Positions 1-10,321 are shown, numbered from the stretch's first letter. The stretch is 64,000 nucleotides of DNA from CAZEAP01 sp964510315 (GCA_964510315.1 CAZEAP010000008.1:52714-116713), one strand, 5' to 3'. Notes: generated by a model from the sequence alone, not told the origin. Made by a program: numbers and translations.

Positions 1-3000
1 CGGTACAGGCGGTACTGGCCGCTGCTCAGTGTGGTCTCGAAGGGAACGCCGAGTTGCAGGGCTTCCACCGAGACGTCCAGAGCGTCGGCGGAGACGCGGC
101 GATTGTTGCCCTCGTCGGTGCCCTCGTAGACCTCATCGAAGATGTCGGCCCGGACGATGACCCGCCACTGGCCTGCGGCCACCGGCGGCAGCTCCGTCTC
201 CAGCGTGGCGCTGTAGGAAGCTCCGACCGGGAGATTCCCGGAGGAGTCCGCTCCCTCCGCGCGGCCCAGGAGCGTGTCGTGAATGTCCCAGGCGCCGTCG
301 GTCGAGAGGTAGACGGCGTCGCGCCATCGGGCCCCCTGGATCGGGTTCGTCCCCTTGTTCTCCACAGTCCACTCGACGGTGACGGGGCTGCCCGACTGTG
401 CCGAGGGAGGCAGGCTGACCTCGCTCACCTGCAGGTCGGAAGGTGGGGGCAGTTCGACGATCAACGGCTGCGGGCTCACACCGATGTTGTTCCCCTCATT
501 CTCGCCCTCGAATACGTTCCCGAAAGGGCTGTCGCTGCCCAGGAGGGCGTCGGTGACGACGAACGCGTAATAGGGCCCGGAAAGGCCGTGACGGACTTTC
601 AACCCGGTCGCCGTTTTCTGATGGCTTTCCCCGGGGGCGCGGCTGCCCGTGTGCCCGACCTGCCCAAGGCAGGTATCCGTCCGGATGTCCAGAAACTCGT
701 CGCGGGATAGGTAGATCAGGTCATGCCAGGAGCTGTGCTGCACGGGAACGGCGCCGGCGCCCAGGTTGGTGACCGAGTAAGTCAGGTCGAACTTCTGGTT
801 GGCCAGCACGCGGTCGGGGATGTCTATGGAGGTTACCTGGAGGTCCGGCGGCTCGGTAAGAATAACCGAAATCGGGAGGGCTTCGATGTTATTCCCCTCG
901 TCCCGGTACTCGTGAACTTTCCCCATCACCTGGTCACCGTCACCGCCCGGCAGTCCGGGTCCTCGAGGCGGTGTCGGTCCGGAGCGGTTGGAGTCCGTGA
1001 AGACAAGCAGATAGTATTCGCCTTCCGCCTCGTAAGGCAGCGAGACGCTCAGGCTGCAATCCAGCGACTCGCCGGGCTGCAGCTCTCCACCCCTCGAGAG
1101 CCTTCCCAATTGATAGTCATTGTCGTCCAGGGAGGGATCACGGGACAGGTAGACGCGGTCGGACCAGCGCGATGGCCAATAATTCTCCGCCGTTGCCACG
1201 CGTGTGCCGGCGTTCTCGATGGTCCAGGAGACTTCGACCGATCCGCCGGAGTAGTGGGGCCCGGCGGTGAGGTTGGCCTCGCTGATCCGAACGTCGGGTT
1301 CGCGATAGATCACCTCGGTGGGTGCGGAGGCGAGGTTGTTGGAGGTGTCTTCGAAAGCGTTTTGTTTGAAGTGCTTGAGCAGGGAGCGATTGTTCTCGGC
1401 CGCCAGAGCGTCGGATGGGTTGCGGTAGGAGTGGGGATGTACCAGCGATTTCGCCGCTGCGTTGGTGTAGACGTAAACATACCACTCTCCCTCCACTCCC
1501 CGCGGGATGTCGATCTCGGCCGCTTCGGTGTAGCTCTCGCCGGCTCCGAGAGGGGACGGCTGATCGTGTATGACTTCCGCGGCCACTTGCCGTCTGTCCT
1601 GGGAGTTCCACCAGGGCGCTCCCAGGCTCAGCTTCGGATCTTTGGAGAGATACACGAGGTCGCGCCAGCAGCGCGTCTCGTCCCAGACGCCGGCGCCGAC
1701 GTTTTCCACCGTCCATTCCACGGTGACGGTGTCGCCGGAGAAATTGGTGGAGGGCAGTTGGATTGAACTCACCTGCAGGTCCGTGGGTGCTCGCGTGACG
1801 GTGCCGGGGCCGGCGAGCACGTTGTTGTCCCAGTTCGACTCTCCCCACCCGGGCTCTGCTGAGAAGGAGCGCGGCGGGTTCACGGCAGCCTCCACGAGGA
1901 CGTGGGACCCGAAGGCGGCCGGGTTGAGATGGAAGGTGGATTCTCCGCTGCAGCTCTGGCCCGGCTCCAGGTCCTCCGGAAGGCCTTCCGATCCCAGGCT
2001 GTGCCAGGTTCGCCGCTCATAGACGGGCTCTTCGGTGAGGTAGAAGCGGAGGTCCCAGTATTTGGACGCCAGGGGTGCGGTTCCCTGGTTCTCGACGGTC
2101 CACTCGACCGTTGTCTCCTCGCCCGCCTCGGCGTGGGGCGCGGTGGTCACCGAAGTGACCGCGATGTCGGGGACCGAGACAAGGACCGCGATCGGACGGC
2201 CCTTGTAGTTGTTGTTGTCCGGCTCGTGGGGGTCGTCGGGGTTGGTGTTGGCGGCCAGCGTTTCCTCGACCACCGCGTCGTAGGCGTCGCACCAGGGCGT
2301 GATGTAATAGGTGCCGGACTGAAAGCCCGGGACGTCATCGTCGCTTCCGAGTTCGGCGGGTGTGGGCAGGCGCACCGACGCTTCCCGCTGGTAACTCTCC
2401 CCCACCGGGAGGGAGCCCTCGTGCTCGAATCTCTTCAGCAGTATGCTGCCCCGGTGGGAAGTGGGCTTGGTCGGTTCGCGGGTCAGGTAGACCGCGTCGG
2501 TCCAGCCGTCCACGTAAGTCTCCCCCAGGCCCAGGTTGGTCACCGTGTACTGAACGGTGATCACCTCGAGGGAAGTCGCCTGGTCGGGGGCGGCCACGTC
2601 CCCGGTAACCAGGTCGGGCGGGGGCAGGGGGATGACCTCGATGGGGACGGCCAGAGTGTTGTTGCCCTCCCGGGGGAATTCGTCTACGACTTTGTGGGCG
2701 TCGGTCTCTACCAGCAGGAACATCTCCCCCCGCATGTGCTTCGGGATGGCCATGGCTCCGGTCTCGGTCATGTATGCCTCGTCGGGCGCCAGAGCGGCGG
2801 CGTTCCCGAACGATCCGAGAGGGGTATCGTCGCCACCGTACTGCTCGTCGAAGGACAGATAGACTCTGTCCTCCCAGTGGGGCGTCGTGGTCGAGGCCGA
2901 GCCCCGGTTCACCACGGCAAACTCCGCCGAAACCGTGCCGCCGGCCTGGACGCTGTCCGGGGCGGTGATGGATTGGACCTGCAGGTCCGGAAGCGGAGGC

Positions 3001-6000
3001 ACGTTCACCTGCATCGTCTGGTCGTCGAGGCTGAGATTGTTGTCGGTCTCCGGCTCATAAAGCAGTCGTCCGCCCGTCGTGTAGTCTCTTGCGTTGGTCT
3101 CGACCGCCACGCGGAACTGCCCCTCTTCGATGCGCTCGGGGAGGCGCAACTGCTCGTACCGGGTATAGGACTGGCCCGCCGGGAGGCCGTCGGTGTAGTA
3201 GAATCCGCCTCTGCCGGGTATGGCTTTCCATGCCTCCCAATTGCCGTCAAGGTCCACCAGGTGCACCCAATCGCACCAGAGCCCGGTCGTCTCGCCCGTC
3301 CCCGTGTTGGTGACCGTCCAGGAGATGTCGACGGTGGTTCCGGCATCCGCCTGGGAAGGCGCCACGATGTCGGTGACCACCAGGTCGGGCGGGGGCGGGG
3401 AGGTAATCTCTATCGGGCCCGTCACAAGCGTGTTGTTGTCGTCGTGAGTCGACTCGAAGGGACCTCCGGTTGTGACCGAGACGTAGTAACTGCCCGCGGC
3501 GACATCCGGCTGGATCCGCAGCTCCGCCGTCCGCGCGTAGCTGCCCCCGACCGCCAGAACGCCCTGGTGGTCGACGGTTCGCAGCCACACGGCGATGGGC
3601 GTGCCGTCCGGCTCGGAGCTGAGGGCAACCCGGTCGCCCCAATCGGCCGTGTCCGTGGCCGCGATGCCCTGATTTTCCACCATCCAGGAGACCGTCAGGT
3701 CCTGTCCGGTCTCTGCGGTGGCCGGCGCGTCCACCGAGGTCACCACCAGGTCCGCATAGGGCTTCCCGGTGATCTCGACGGTGTGGGGCGGTTCGGCGGC
3801 GTTGTTCGCTTCCTGTTCGCCCTCGTGGACCGCCTCGTGGAAATCGGCGATCACGAACACGTGGTACTTCCCGGAGGCGGCCAGCCCGAAGGGGTGGTCG
3901 CCGGCCGCCCCGGGCATGCAGTAAACCTCCTCGCTCCGGGTGTAACTTTCGCCCGGTTCCAGCTTGCCTGTCCGGACGAACTCTCCCAGCACCACATCGT
4001 CATCATTGCCCGTGAACTCATCGGAGCTGGCCACTACAGCATCGGTCCACTGGCCGACGCGTGAGCCGGTCGAGCCGGAGTTCGTCACGCGCCAACCAGC
4101 GGTGAACCTTGCCGGCTCCCCGACCACGAGCGTCGGCGCCGTCACCTGCGAAGCCACGAGGTCGGCGGAGGTCAGCAGAATCGGCGCGGCGACGACGTTG
4201 TCGGTGCGGTCGGTCTCCGGCTGGTCCTCGCTGCCGTTGGCCACAAACAGGAGGAACCTGTCGCCGGTTCCCGTGTTGGGTACATCGAACTCAACCGTAG
4301 AGGTATAGCTCGCACCGGGGGCAAGGGGGTTGTGGTCGCCCGCCCATTCCGCCTGGACCCGCTCGTCGTGCCAATCAAGGGCGTCGTCGTCGGAGAAGTA
4401 GATATGGTCGAACCAGCCGACCACGGTCTCCGCACTACCCGCGTTGGCCACCGTCCAGGAGAGTTGTATGCTCTCTCCCAGCTCTGCGGAAGCCGGTGCG
4501 AGGGGGTCGGAGACCGTCAGGTCGGGGCTGTCGATTTCCAGGGGCAGGGCGCGGATGTTGTTCGACGCATCGATCTCCGGCTGATCCGTCCCGTAGTCGG
4601 CGTAGAGGAGGATGTAGCGGTTGCCCACGGCGGTGTCGGGTATGATCACGTCCAGCTCGACGGTATAGCTCGTCCCGGCGGCCAGCGGCGTGTAATCTCC
4701 GGTCGGCTTCTCGGCGATGAGCGTAGCGCCGGTGGTGGATGTAGTGTCGGAGATGAGAATGCCGTCGGTCCAGTCGGCCATCGCGGCCACGCCGCCCTGG
4801 TTGGTAACGGTCCAGGAAAGCGTCACCGTCTCGCCCAGCACCGCGCAGGTCGGCGCGTCGGCATGGGAGACGGTCAGGTCCGGCGCGTCCAGGGAGATCT
4901 CCAGCATCTGTGCGTTGTTGGTTTCGTCCGTTTCGATGTGGTCATCCGCGGAGTCGGCGGCAAAGAAAAGGTAGTAATCTCCCCGGTCGACGAGGGGGAG
5001 GGTCACGGTGGCGTCCACCGAGTAGTCATCGCCGACCGGCAGGGGGGCCTGGCTGGAGATCGGCTCGTGGTGGATGGGCGTGTCGTCGTCGTCCAGCACC
5101 GCGTTATCGCTGAGGTAAACGGTGTCCGTCCACGGATCGGCAGCCTCGGCGGTCCCCTGGTTGCCGGCGGACCAGGAGACGTCGATGGGGCCGCCGATCA
5201 GCCCGAAGCCCGGTGCCGTGGCGGAGTGCATCGCCAGATCGGCTCCCGTGATCTCTATGGGGCGTGCCAGCAGGTTGTTGCCCTCGTCGACTTCGGCCTG
5301 TTCGTCGTCCACGTCGGCAACGAACAGCAGGTACTGGCTGCCGGCCGGGAAGGAGGGAAGTACGACGCTCTGGTAGATCGTGTAATGGTCGTCCGGCGCC
5401 AAAGGCGTGTGACCACCGGCCGCCCGGCGCAGGACTTCAGGGTCCGTGCCGGGGTCGAGCGCGGTGTCCTCCGAGAGGTAGACGGCGTCCTCCCAATCGG
5501 CCACCGCATCCAGTGCGCCCTGGTTGCGCACCCGCCAGGAGAGGTCGAACGGCTGCCCCAGGACGTTGGAGGCCGGGACGGTGGCGTCGAAGACCAGCAG
5601 GTCGGGGGCGCCCAGTTCGATGGGGTGGGCCAGCAGGTTGTTGTCGTCGTTCTCTTCGTTCTGCCAGTCGGCCCAATCCGCCGAGAACAGGAGGTATTGG
5701 GTGCCGGTGCGGTCGGTGGGGATGGTTACGTCCCGTGTGATGACGTAACTGTCACCGGGGGCGAGCGGCGTCTGGTCCTGGATGTTCTCCTCGCCTATGA
5801 CGTCGTCGACGATGTGGAGGATGTCGTCATCGGAAATGTGGACGCTGTCCACCCAGTCCCTCACGGCCCATCCGGAGCCCTGGTTCTGGACCGTCCAGGA
5901 AACGGTCATCGTCTCTCCCGGCTGGCCGCCGGCGGGCGCGGTGGCTTCGGTCACGACCAGGTCCGGTCCGGAAAGGGTGATGGGCAGGGCCAGCAGGTTG

Positions 6001-9000
6001 TTGGTCTCGTCCGTCTCCGCTTCGGCCTCCTCCCCGTCGGCCACGAACAGCAGGTGCTGGTCGCCGATCCGGTCCACCGCAAGCTCCAGGTCGAGCGTGA
6101 CGGTGTAGCTGTTCCCGGCGGCCAGGGGTGTGTTGGCGTCGGAGGGCTCTGAGGCCAGCAGTACGTCGCCCATACCCAGCGTGGTTCCCCATGACAGATA
6201 GACCTGATCGGCCCATTCGCCGAAAGTGGCGGTGTCGCCGGTGTTGCTGACGGTGAAGGAGGCCTGAATCGTCTCTCCCGTTACCGCCGAGGCGGGCGCA
6301 GTGGCTTCGGCCAGGACCAGGTCCGGCGCGCCGACCTGCAGGGGCACCGCCAGGACGTTGTTGTCCTCGTCCTCCTCGATCTGGTCTTCGCTCGCGTCGG
6401 CGCAGAACAGTAGATACTGTGCCCCGGCCCGGCCGGTCGGGAGGGTGACCTCCAGGGAAGCGGTGTAGCTTCCGCCCGCCGCCAGAGGGGTGTGCGGGTC
6501 CGCCGCGTAGGTGGTCAGGAGCGTGTCGGAGGTCGTTCTGCCGGAGTAGGCGGAGATGTAGACGCCGTCCGCCCAGTCGGCGGCCGCCTGCACGTCGCCC
6601 TGATTCTCCACGGTCCAGGAGACCGATATCGTGTCGCCCGCGACGGCATAGGCCGGAGCCACGGCGTCGGTCACCAGAAGGTCGGTCGCGCCGAGTGTGA
6701 TGGACTCGAGGTCTGAGTTGTTGATCTCGTTGGTTTCGTTGACGTCCTCGCCGTCATCCGTAACGAAGAACAGGTAGTAGCTCCCGGAGGAGACGGCGGG
6801 AACTGTGGCCGACGCATCGATGGTGTAGGACGCGCCGGGGGCGAGGGGCGCCTGGTCGGAGATTGTCTCCTCCCAGATCTGCTGGTCGCCCCAGCTCAGA
6901 CGCCAGTCCGAGGAAAGATAAACCGCGTCGTACCAGGGTCCGTTCGCCTCGGCGTTGCCCTTGTTCTCGACGGTCCAGGACAGATCGATGACCCCTCCGA
7001 TTACGGCCGAGGAGGGGGCGGTGGCGGCGGTGATGTCCAGGTCCACCCCGGTCACGTGGATGGGCAGCGCCATTACGTTGTTCCCCTCGTCGGTCTCGCC
7101 CAGGTGATCGCGACTGTCGGTCACGAAGAGCAGGTAGTGGGAGCCGAGGGAGACCGTGGGAATCTCGACCCACCGGTCCATGGTATAGCTCGATCCGGCG
7201 GGAAGAGGGCATGGGTCCGATATGTAGTACTCCTCCGCCTGGCGGTCGGAGTCGTCGAGGGTCGTGTCGTCGCTGACGTAGATGGCGTCGTACCAGCGAG
7301 TGGCCAGCGCGTCGTAGCTCGAATCGTTGGTCACCGTCCAGGAGACTGCGACGCTCTCCCCGATGACCGCCGAGGTGGGGGCATCGGCGTCGGTGAGAAC
7401 CAGGTCGGGAGGCGTCAGGTCGATGCTTATCGCGAGCTGGTTGTTTGACTCGCCGGTTTCCGGCTCCCGGTCGTAGCGGTCCGTGTAGAAAACGAGGTAG
7501 GGCGATCCGGTCCAGTCGGTCGGAAGCGTGGCGTCCCTGGTGATGGTGTAGCTGGCCCCGGCGGCGAGGGGCGTCTGATCCACGATGTCTTCGCCGCTCA
7601 GGTTGCTGTCCCCGCGGTCGTACGTATCGTCTTCGGAGAGGTAGACCCGGTCATCCCAGTCCGCCTCCGCCGGCTCGGTTCCCTGGTTGGTCACCGTCCA
7701 GGATATCTGCACGGTCTCTCCGGGCATCGCTTCGGTGGGCGCGGCCGCGTCGGAGACGACCAGGTCCGGGCCGGAAAAACTGATGGGCAGTGCGAACGTG
7801 TTGTTCGTCTCGTCGGTCTCGCCCTGGTAGTTGCCCCAGTCCGAATAGAAAATGATGTAGTTGCTGCTCGCCACCTCCGAGATGGCGGTGATGGTCTCGG
7901 TCATCGTGTATTCGTCGCCCGGCGCGAGGGGGAAGTCCATGGCGTAGTAACTGCCGTAGAGGTAATCCCCGTCGTCATGAGTGCTGTCGGAGGAGAAGTG
8001 GACACCGTCGTTGACGAAGGAAGCCAGCGCGTCGACGCTGCCCTGGTTCGACACGGTCCAGGATACATCGAAGGATTCGCCCAGGACGGCGGCGGTCGGC
8101 GCCGTGCCGGCACTCACGACCAGGTCCGGCCCGGCGACCTCGATCGGCAGGGCCAGGACGTTGTTGATCTCGTCGGTCTCGGCGTGCTCGGAGTCGGAGT
8201 CGGTCACAAAGAGCAGGTACCTGCTCCCCGGCGCAAAGTAATTCTGCAGGGTGCAACCGGTTGAGAGGTCGTAGGTGGCACCGGGGTCCAGCGGCGCGGC
8301 GGAGGCGGACGCATCCACCGTCGCGAGATAGTCGTCAACGGCGGGGTCGAACGCCGTGTCATCGGAGAGGAACACGCCGTCCGACCACTGGCCCGCGGCC
8401 GCAACGGTCCCGTCATTCCGCGCCGTCCAGGAGACGTTGATGGTGTCTCCGAGGGTCGCCGTGCCGGGCGCGTTGGCCGAAGCGACGGTCAGGTCGGGGG
8501 CATGCACCTGGATCGGCACCGCCACCGTGTTGTTCGACCGGTCAACTTCCGGCTCAAAGCCCCCGTCGTCGGCCTGGAAGATCAGGTAGTAGTCCCCCTG
8601 GGTCGAGAGCGTTACGGCCGTGTCGAGGCTGTAGCTTTCGCCGGGTGCCAGCGGGGTGTAGGAGCCGGTCCACTCGGAGGCGAGGAACGTGTCCTGCATG
8701 TAGTCCAGCACGCTGTCTTCGGAGAGATAGACGGCGTCCGACCAGCCCTGGCCGGTGGAGGCGTCTCCCTCGTTGGCGACGGTCCAGGAGACGATGAACG
8801 GGTCCTCGACTGCGGGGCCGGAGGGCGCGAGGGCGTCGGAGAGCACCAGGTCGGGGGCGTGGACTTCGACCGGAACGGCGACGACGTTGTTGGTCTCGTC
8901 GGTCTCGCCCTGGCGGTCGTCGTAATCGGTGACGAATACCAGGTAACGGCTTCCGCTTGAGGATGCGTCCCAGAGGGTGGTCTGCCGGGTTACCGTGTAG

Positions 9001-9929
9001 CTCTGGCCTGCCGCCAGGCCGGACCCCCAGGGGGAATCCGAGCCGGTCGTGACGGAGGTAAGGTAGTCGTCGTTGTCGTCCGGCAGTTGGTCGTCGGAGA
9101 GGAATACGACATCGTCCCACCATTCGGCGACAGCGTCTTCACTGCCCGTGTTGGTCACGGTCCAGGAGACCTCTACCATGCCGCCGAGGTCCACGTCGGG
9201 CGGGGCCCGTATGTCGTCCAGCAACAGGTCGGCGTCGGGTTGCTCGAAGGTGACGGCGACGGCGTGAACGTTGTTGGTTTCGTCGGATTCGGCCTCCTGG
9301 TCGTCGGCGTCCGTCACGAACAGAAGGTATCTCTGGCCGGCGCCGGCGTTGGGCACCTGGACCTGGCGCTCAACGGTGTAGCTCTCGCCGACGGCCAGCA
9401 CCGGATTGTTGGAGATGTTTGCCTCTTCCAGCAGGTCATCCGCCCCGTCCAGGTTCCCGTCTTCCGAGACGAAGAGGCGGTCCCACCATTCCGTTGCCGA
9501 TGCGGGATCGGTCCCCTGGTTGGTGACGGTCCAGGAGATGTTTACAGTGCTGTGATTTTCGATGGATGAGGGGGCGGAGGCGGAGCTGACGACGAGGTCG
9601 GCCGAGGCGCTTCCGTCGAGGGACGTTGCGAGGGGATCGCTACCGGAAAGGCTGGTGGTTTCGCTCCCGCCGGTCTGCTCGGAACTGGTGACGTTGCCGT
9701 CGCCGTCGAAGGTGAACACCATACCGTCGGTGGACCCGCCGGAGGTGTCTTCTTCCATTCCCTCCGGCATGCCGGCATCCTGGAGGGCGTCGGCCTGCAC
9801 CGTCCCGCATTCGGCACAGGCCCAAAGCGCACCGGTATCCAGGACGGGACCGGCCGAAGGCAGGATTCGAGGCTCGAGCTGTTCGAGCTTCAAACGCCTG
9901 CCCCGGCGCTGGGAAGTCCTTCTTCCCAC
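1..9929 (-). CDS. Giant LEPR-motif CARDB-repeat surface/secreted protein (3'-truncated by window edge)
   Basis: I read one frame, with every codon starting at positions congruent to 2 mod 3, at many points from 9929 down to the edge, and every point stayed in phase. It gives about 3,309 residues and the C-terminus lies outside the window. I chose the GTG at 9929 because AGGGAG sits 9 bases upstream; the frame is open back to a TAG at 10005-10007, so GTG 9980 is an alternative. The N-terminus is Arg-rich, followed by LEQLEPRILPSA (about residues 15-26), a LEPR-XLL-type motif known from planctomycete-like exported proteins. A CAEC pair follows at about residues 38-41. After that come about 24 CARDB-like units of 120-160 residues, each ending in motifs such as DETNNV or ESDETNN. 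CARDB domains are adhesion-type Ig-like folds, so a role as a fibrous adhesin or envelope protein is inferred. A consensus promoter lies upstream at 10052-10080. Confidence -1.
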   Translation of the reverse strand, partial: MGRRTSQRRGRRLKLEQLEPRILPSAGPVLDTGALWACAECGTVQADALQDAGMPEGMEEDTSGGSTDGMVFTFDGDGNVTSSEQTGGSETTSLSGSDPLATSLDGSASADLVVSSASAPSSIENHSTVNISWTVTNQGTDPASATEWWDRLFVSEDGNLDGADDLLEEANISNNPVLAVGESYTVERQVQVPNAGAGQRYLLFVTDADDQEAESDETNNVHAVAVTFEQPDADLLLDDIRAPPDVDLGGMVEVSWTVTNTGSEDAVAEWWDDVVFLSDDQLPDDNDDYLTSVTTGSDSPWGSGLAAGQSYTVTRQTTLWDASSSGSRYLVFVTDYDDRQGETDETNNVVAVPVEVHAPDLVLSDALAPSGPAVEDPFIVSWTVANEGDASTGQGWSDAVYLSEDSVLDYMQDTFLASEWTGSYTPLAPGESYSLDTAVTLSTQGDYYLIFQADDGGFEPEVDRSNNTVAVPIQVHAPDLTVASANAPGTATLGDTINVSWTARNDGTVAAAGQWSDGVFLSDDTAFDPAVDDYLATVDASASAAPLDPGATYDLSTGCTLQNYFAPGSRYLLFVTDSDSEHAETDEINNVLALPIEVAGPDLVVSAGTAPTAAVLGESFDVSWTVSNQGSVDALASFVNDGVHFSSDSTHDDGDYLYGSYYAMDFPLAPGDEYTMTETITAISEVASSNYIIFYSDWGNYQGETDETNNTFALPISFSGPDLVVSDAAAPTEAMPGETVQISWTVTNQGTEPAEADWDDRVYLSEDDTYDRGDSNLSGEDIVDQTPLAAGASYTITRDATLPTDWTGSPYLVFYTDRYDREPETGESNNQLAISIDLTPPDLVLTDADAPTSAVIGESVAVSWTVTNDSSYDALATRWYDAIYVSDDTTLDDSDRQAEEYYISDPCPLPAGSSYTMDRWVEIPTVSLGSHYLLFVTDSRDHLGETDEGNNVMALPIHVTGVDLDITAATAPSSAVIGGVIDLSWTVENKGNAEANGPWYDAVYLSSDWRLSWGDQQIWEETISDQAPLAPGASYTIDASATVPAVSSGSYYLFFVTDDGEDVNETNEINNSDLESITLGATDLLVTDAVAPAYAVAGDTISVSWTVENQGDVQAAADWADGVYISAYSGRTTSDTLLTTYAADPHTPLAAGGSYTASLEVTLPTGRAGAQYLLFCADASEDQIEEDEDNNVLAVPLQVGAPDLVLAEATAPASAVTGETIQASFTVSNTGDTATFGEWADQVYLSWGTTLGMGDVLLASEPSDANTPLAAGNSYTVTLDLELAVDRIGDQHLLFVADGEEAEAETDETNNLLALPITLSGPDLVVTEATAPAGGQPGETMTVSWTVQNQGSGWAVRDWVDSVHISDDDILHIVDDVIGEENIQDQTPLAPGDSYVITRDVTIPTDRTGTQYLLFSADWADWQNEENDDNNLLAHPIELGAPDLLVFDATVPASNVLGQPFDLSWRVRNQGALDAVADWEDAVYLSEDTALDPGTDPEVLRRAAGGHTPLAPDDHYTIYQSVVLPSFPAGSQYLLFVADVDDEQAEVDEGNNLLARPIEITGADLAMHSATAPGFGLIGGPIDVSWSAGNQGTAEAADPWTDTVYLSDNAVLDDDDTPIHHEPISSQAPLPVGDDYSVDATVTLPLVDRGDYYLFFAADSADDHIETDETNNAQMLEISLDAPDLTVSHADAPTCAVLGETVTLSWTVTNQGGVAAMADWTDGILISDTTSTTGATLIAEKPTGDYTPLAAGTSYTVELDVIIPDTAVGNRYILLYADYGTDQPEIDASNNIRALPLEIDSPDLTVSDPLAPASAELGESIQLSWTVANAGSAETVVGWFDHIYFSDDDALDWHDERVQAEWAGDHNPLAPGASYTSTVEFDVPNTGTGDRFLLFVANGSEDQPETDRTDNVVAAPILLTSADLVASQVTAPTLVVGEPARFTAGWRVTNSGSTGSRVGQWTDAVVASSDEFTGNDDDVVLGEFVRTGKLEPGESYTRSEEVYCMPGAAGDHPFGLAASGKYHVFVIADFHEAVHEGEQEANNAAEPPHTVEITGKPYADLVVTSVDAPATAETGQDLTVSWMVENQGIAATDTADWGDRVALSSEPDGTPIAVWLRTVDHQGVLAVGGSYARTAELRIQPDVAAGSYYVSVTTGGPFESTHDDNNTLVTGPIEITSPPPPDLVVTDIVAPSQADAGTTVDISWTVTNTGTGETTGLWCDWVHLVDLDGNWEAWKAIPGRGGFYYTDGLPAGQSYTRYEQLRLPERIEEGQFRVAVETNARDYTTGGRLLYEPETDNNLSLDDQTMQVNVPPLPDLQVQSITAPDSVQAGGTVSAEFAVVNRGSASTTTPHWEDRVYLSFDEQYGGDDTPLGSFGNAAALAPDEAYMTETGAMAIPKHMRGEMFLLVETDAHKVVDEFPREGNNTLAVPIEVIPLPPPDLVTGDVAAPDQATSLEVITVQYTVTNLGLGETYVDGWTDAVYLTREPTKPTSHRGSILLKRFEHEGSLPVGESYQREASVRLPTPAELGSDDDVPGFQSGTYYITPWCDAYDAVVEETLAANTNPDDPHEPDNNNYKGRPIAVLVSVPDIAVTSVTTAPHAEAGEETTVEWTVENQGTAPLASKYWDLRFYLTEEPVYERRTWHSLGSEGLPEDLEPGQSCSGESTFHLNPAAFGSHVLVEAAVNPPRSFSAEPGWGESNWDNNVLAGPGTVTRAPTDLQVSSIQLPSTNFSGDTVTVEWTVENVGAGVWDETRCWRDLVYLSKDPKLSLGAPWWNSQDRRQVAAEVIHDQPSPLGAGESYTEAAEIDIPRGVEGEWYVYVYTNAAAKSLVHPHSYRNPSDALAAENNRSLLKHFKQNAFEDTSNNLASAPTEVIYREPDVRISEANLTAGPHYSGGSVEVSWTIENAGTRVATAENYWPSRWSDRVYLSRDPSLDDNDYQLGRLSRGGELQPGESLDCSLSVSLPYEAEGEYYLLVFTDSNRSGPTPPRGPGLPGGDGDQVMGKVHEYRDEGNNIEALPISVILTEPPDLQVTSIDIPDRVLANQKFDLTYSVTNLGAGAVPVQHSSWHDLIYLSRDEFLDIRTDTCLGQVGHTGSRAPGESHQKTATGLKVRHGLSGPYYAFVVTDALLGSDSPFGNVFEGENEGNNIGVSPQPLIVELPPPSDLQVSEVSLPPSAQSGSPVTVEWTVENKGTNPIQGARWRDAVYLSTDGAWDIHDTLLGRAEGADSSGNLPVGASYSATLETELPPVAAGQWRVIVRADIFDEVYEGTDEGNNRRVSADALDVSVEALQLGVPFETTLSSGQYRLY
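480..9290 (-). repeat. Tandem CARDB-encoding repeats inside the giant gene
   Basis: Codons for the Asn-Asn motif that ends each unit recur near 484, 887, 1336, 1823, 2206, 2659, 3030, 3433, 3801, 4195, 4555, 4912, 5275, 5635, 5998, 6355, 6715, 7075, 7439, 7800, 8160, 8529, 8886 and 9270. Spacing is almost constant at 357-369 bases from about 4195 to 8886. It is irregular (368-487) nearer the left edge, which is the C-terminal side. Each unit contains a SWTVTN-like strand, a W-x-D-x-V-Y/F-L-S segment and a YYLIF/V-x-D segment. The even spacing suggests repeat-unit duplication in the N-terminal half. Confidence -1.
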
Positions 9930-10051
9930 GGCAAACGACTCCCTGACGCGGCGGAGAGGCCTTTTGATCCTTCCGTCCACAGGCAGCAAGACCGGCGCTG
10001 GACGCTACTGCCCGCCCCGCACCGGCCGGCACTCCCTGAAGATGCGCAGGC

Positions 10052-10080
10052 AGGCTACACCTAATGGGCCGGATAGTCAA
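10052..10080 (-). promoter_or_regulatory. Promoter of the giant CARDB gene
   Basis: On the minus strand the -35 TTGACT (10080-10075) is separated by 17 bp from TAGCCT (10057-10052), about 120 bases upstream of the chosen start. The -35 fits sigma70 well; the -10 keeps only the key T, A and last T. Confidence -1.
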
Positions 10081-10292
10081 GACTTTTTTCCGCTCTCGTT
10101 ACGCGCCGGCGGGACGCCGGTGGAGCGCCAGGCTGCCGTTCAAAATCGACAGCCTGACTTCCCGATGCCCGGCGGGCGGGGGTCTTCTCGTTGTCCGCAC
10201 CCCAGCGGTGCCCCCGTTCTGTGGGGCTGCCACAACGCCTCTGAGCTGCGCCGGGGCTGTGCCTCCTCGGGGGCAGTCCACCGTCCGGTTCC

Positions 10293-10321
10293 TTGACGGT
10301 ACGAGTTCTTTGGGCCAAAAT
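10293..10321 (+). promoter_or_regulatory. Promoter of the sulfatase-fucosidase operon
   Basis: TTGACG (10293-10298) is followed after 17 bp by CAAAAT (10316-10321), about 77 bases before the ATG at 10398. The -35 is strong and the -10 matches 4 of 6 positions. Confidence -1.

Noticed and set aside
723..6152. Long plus-strand open frames (up to 720 codons) opposite the giant gene
   Set aside because: They are shadows of the high-GC, repetitive minus-strand CARDB frame, give low-complexity Gly/Val/Arg sequence and have no SD or family motifs.
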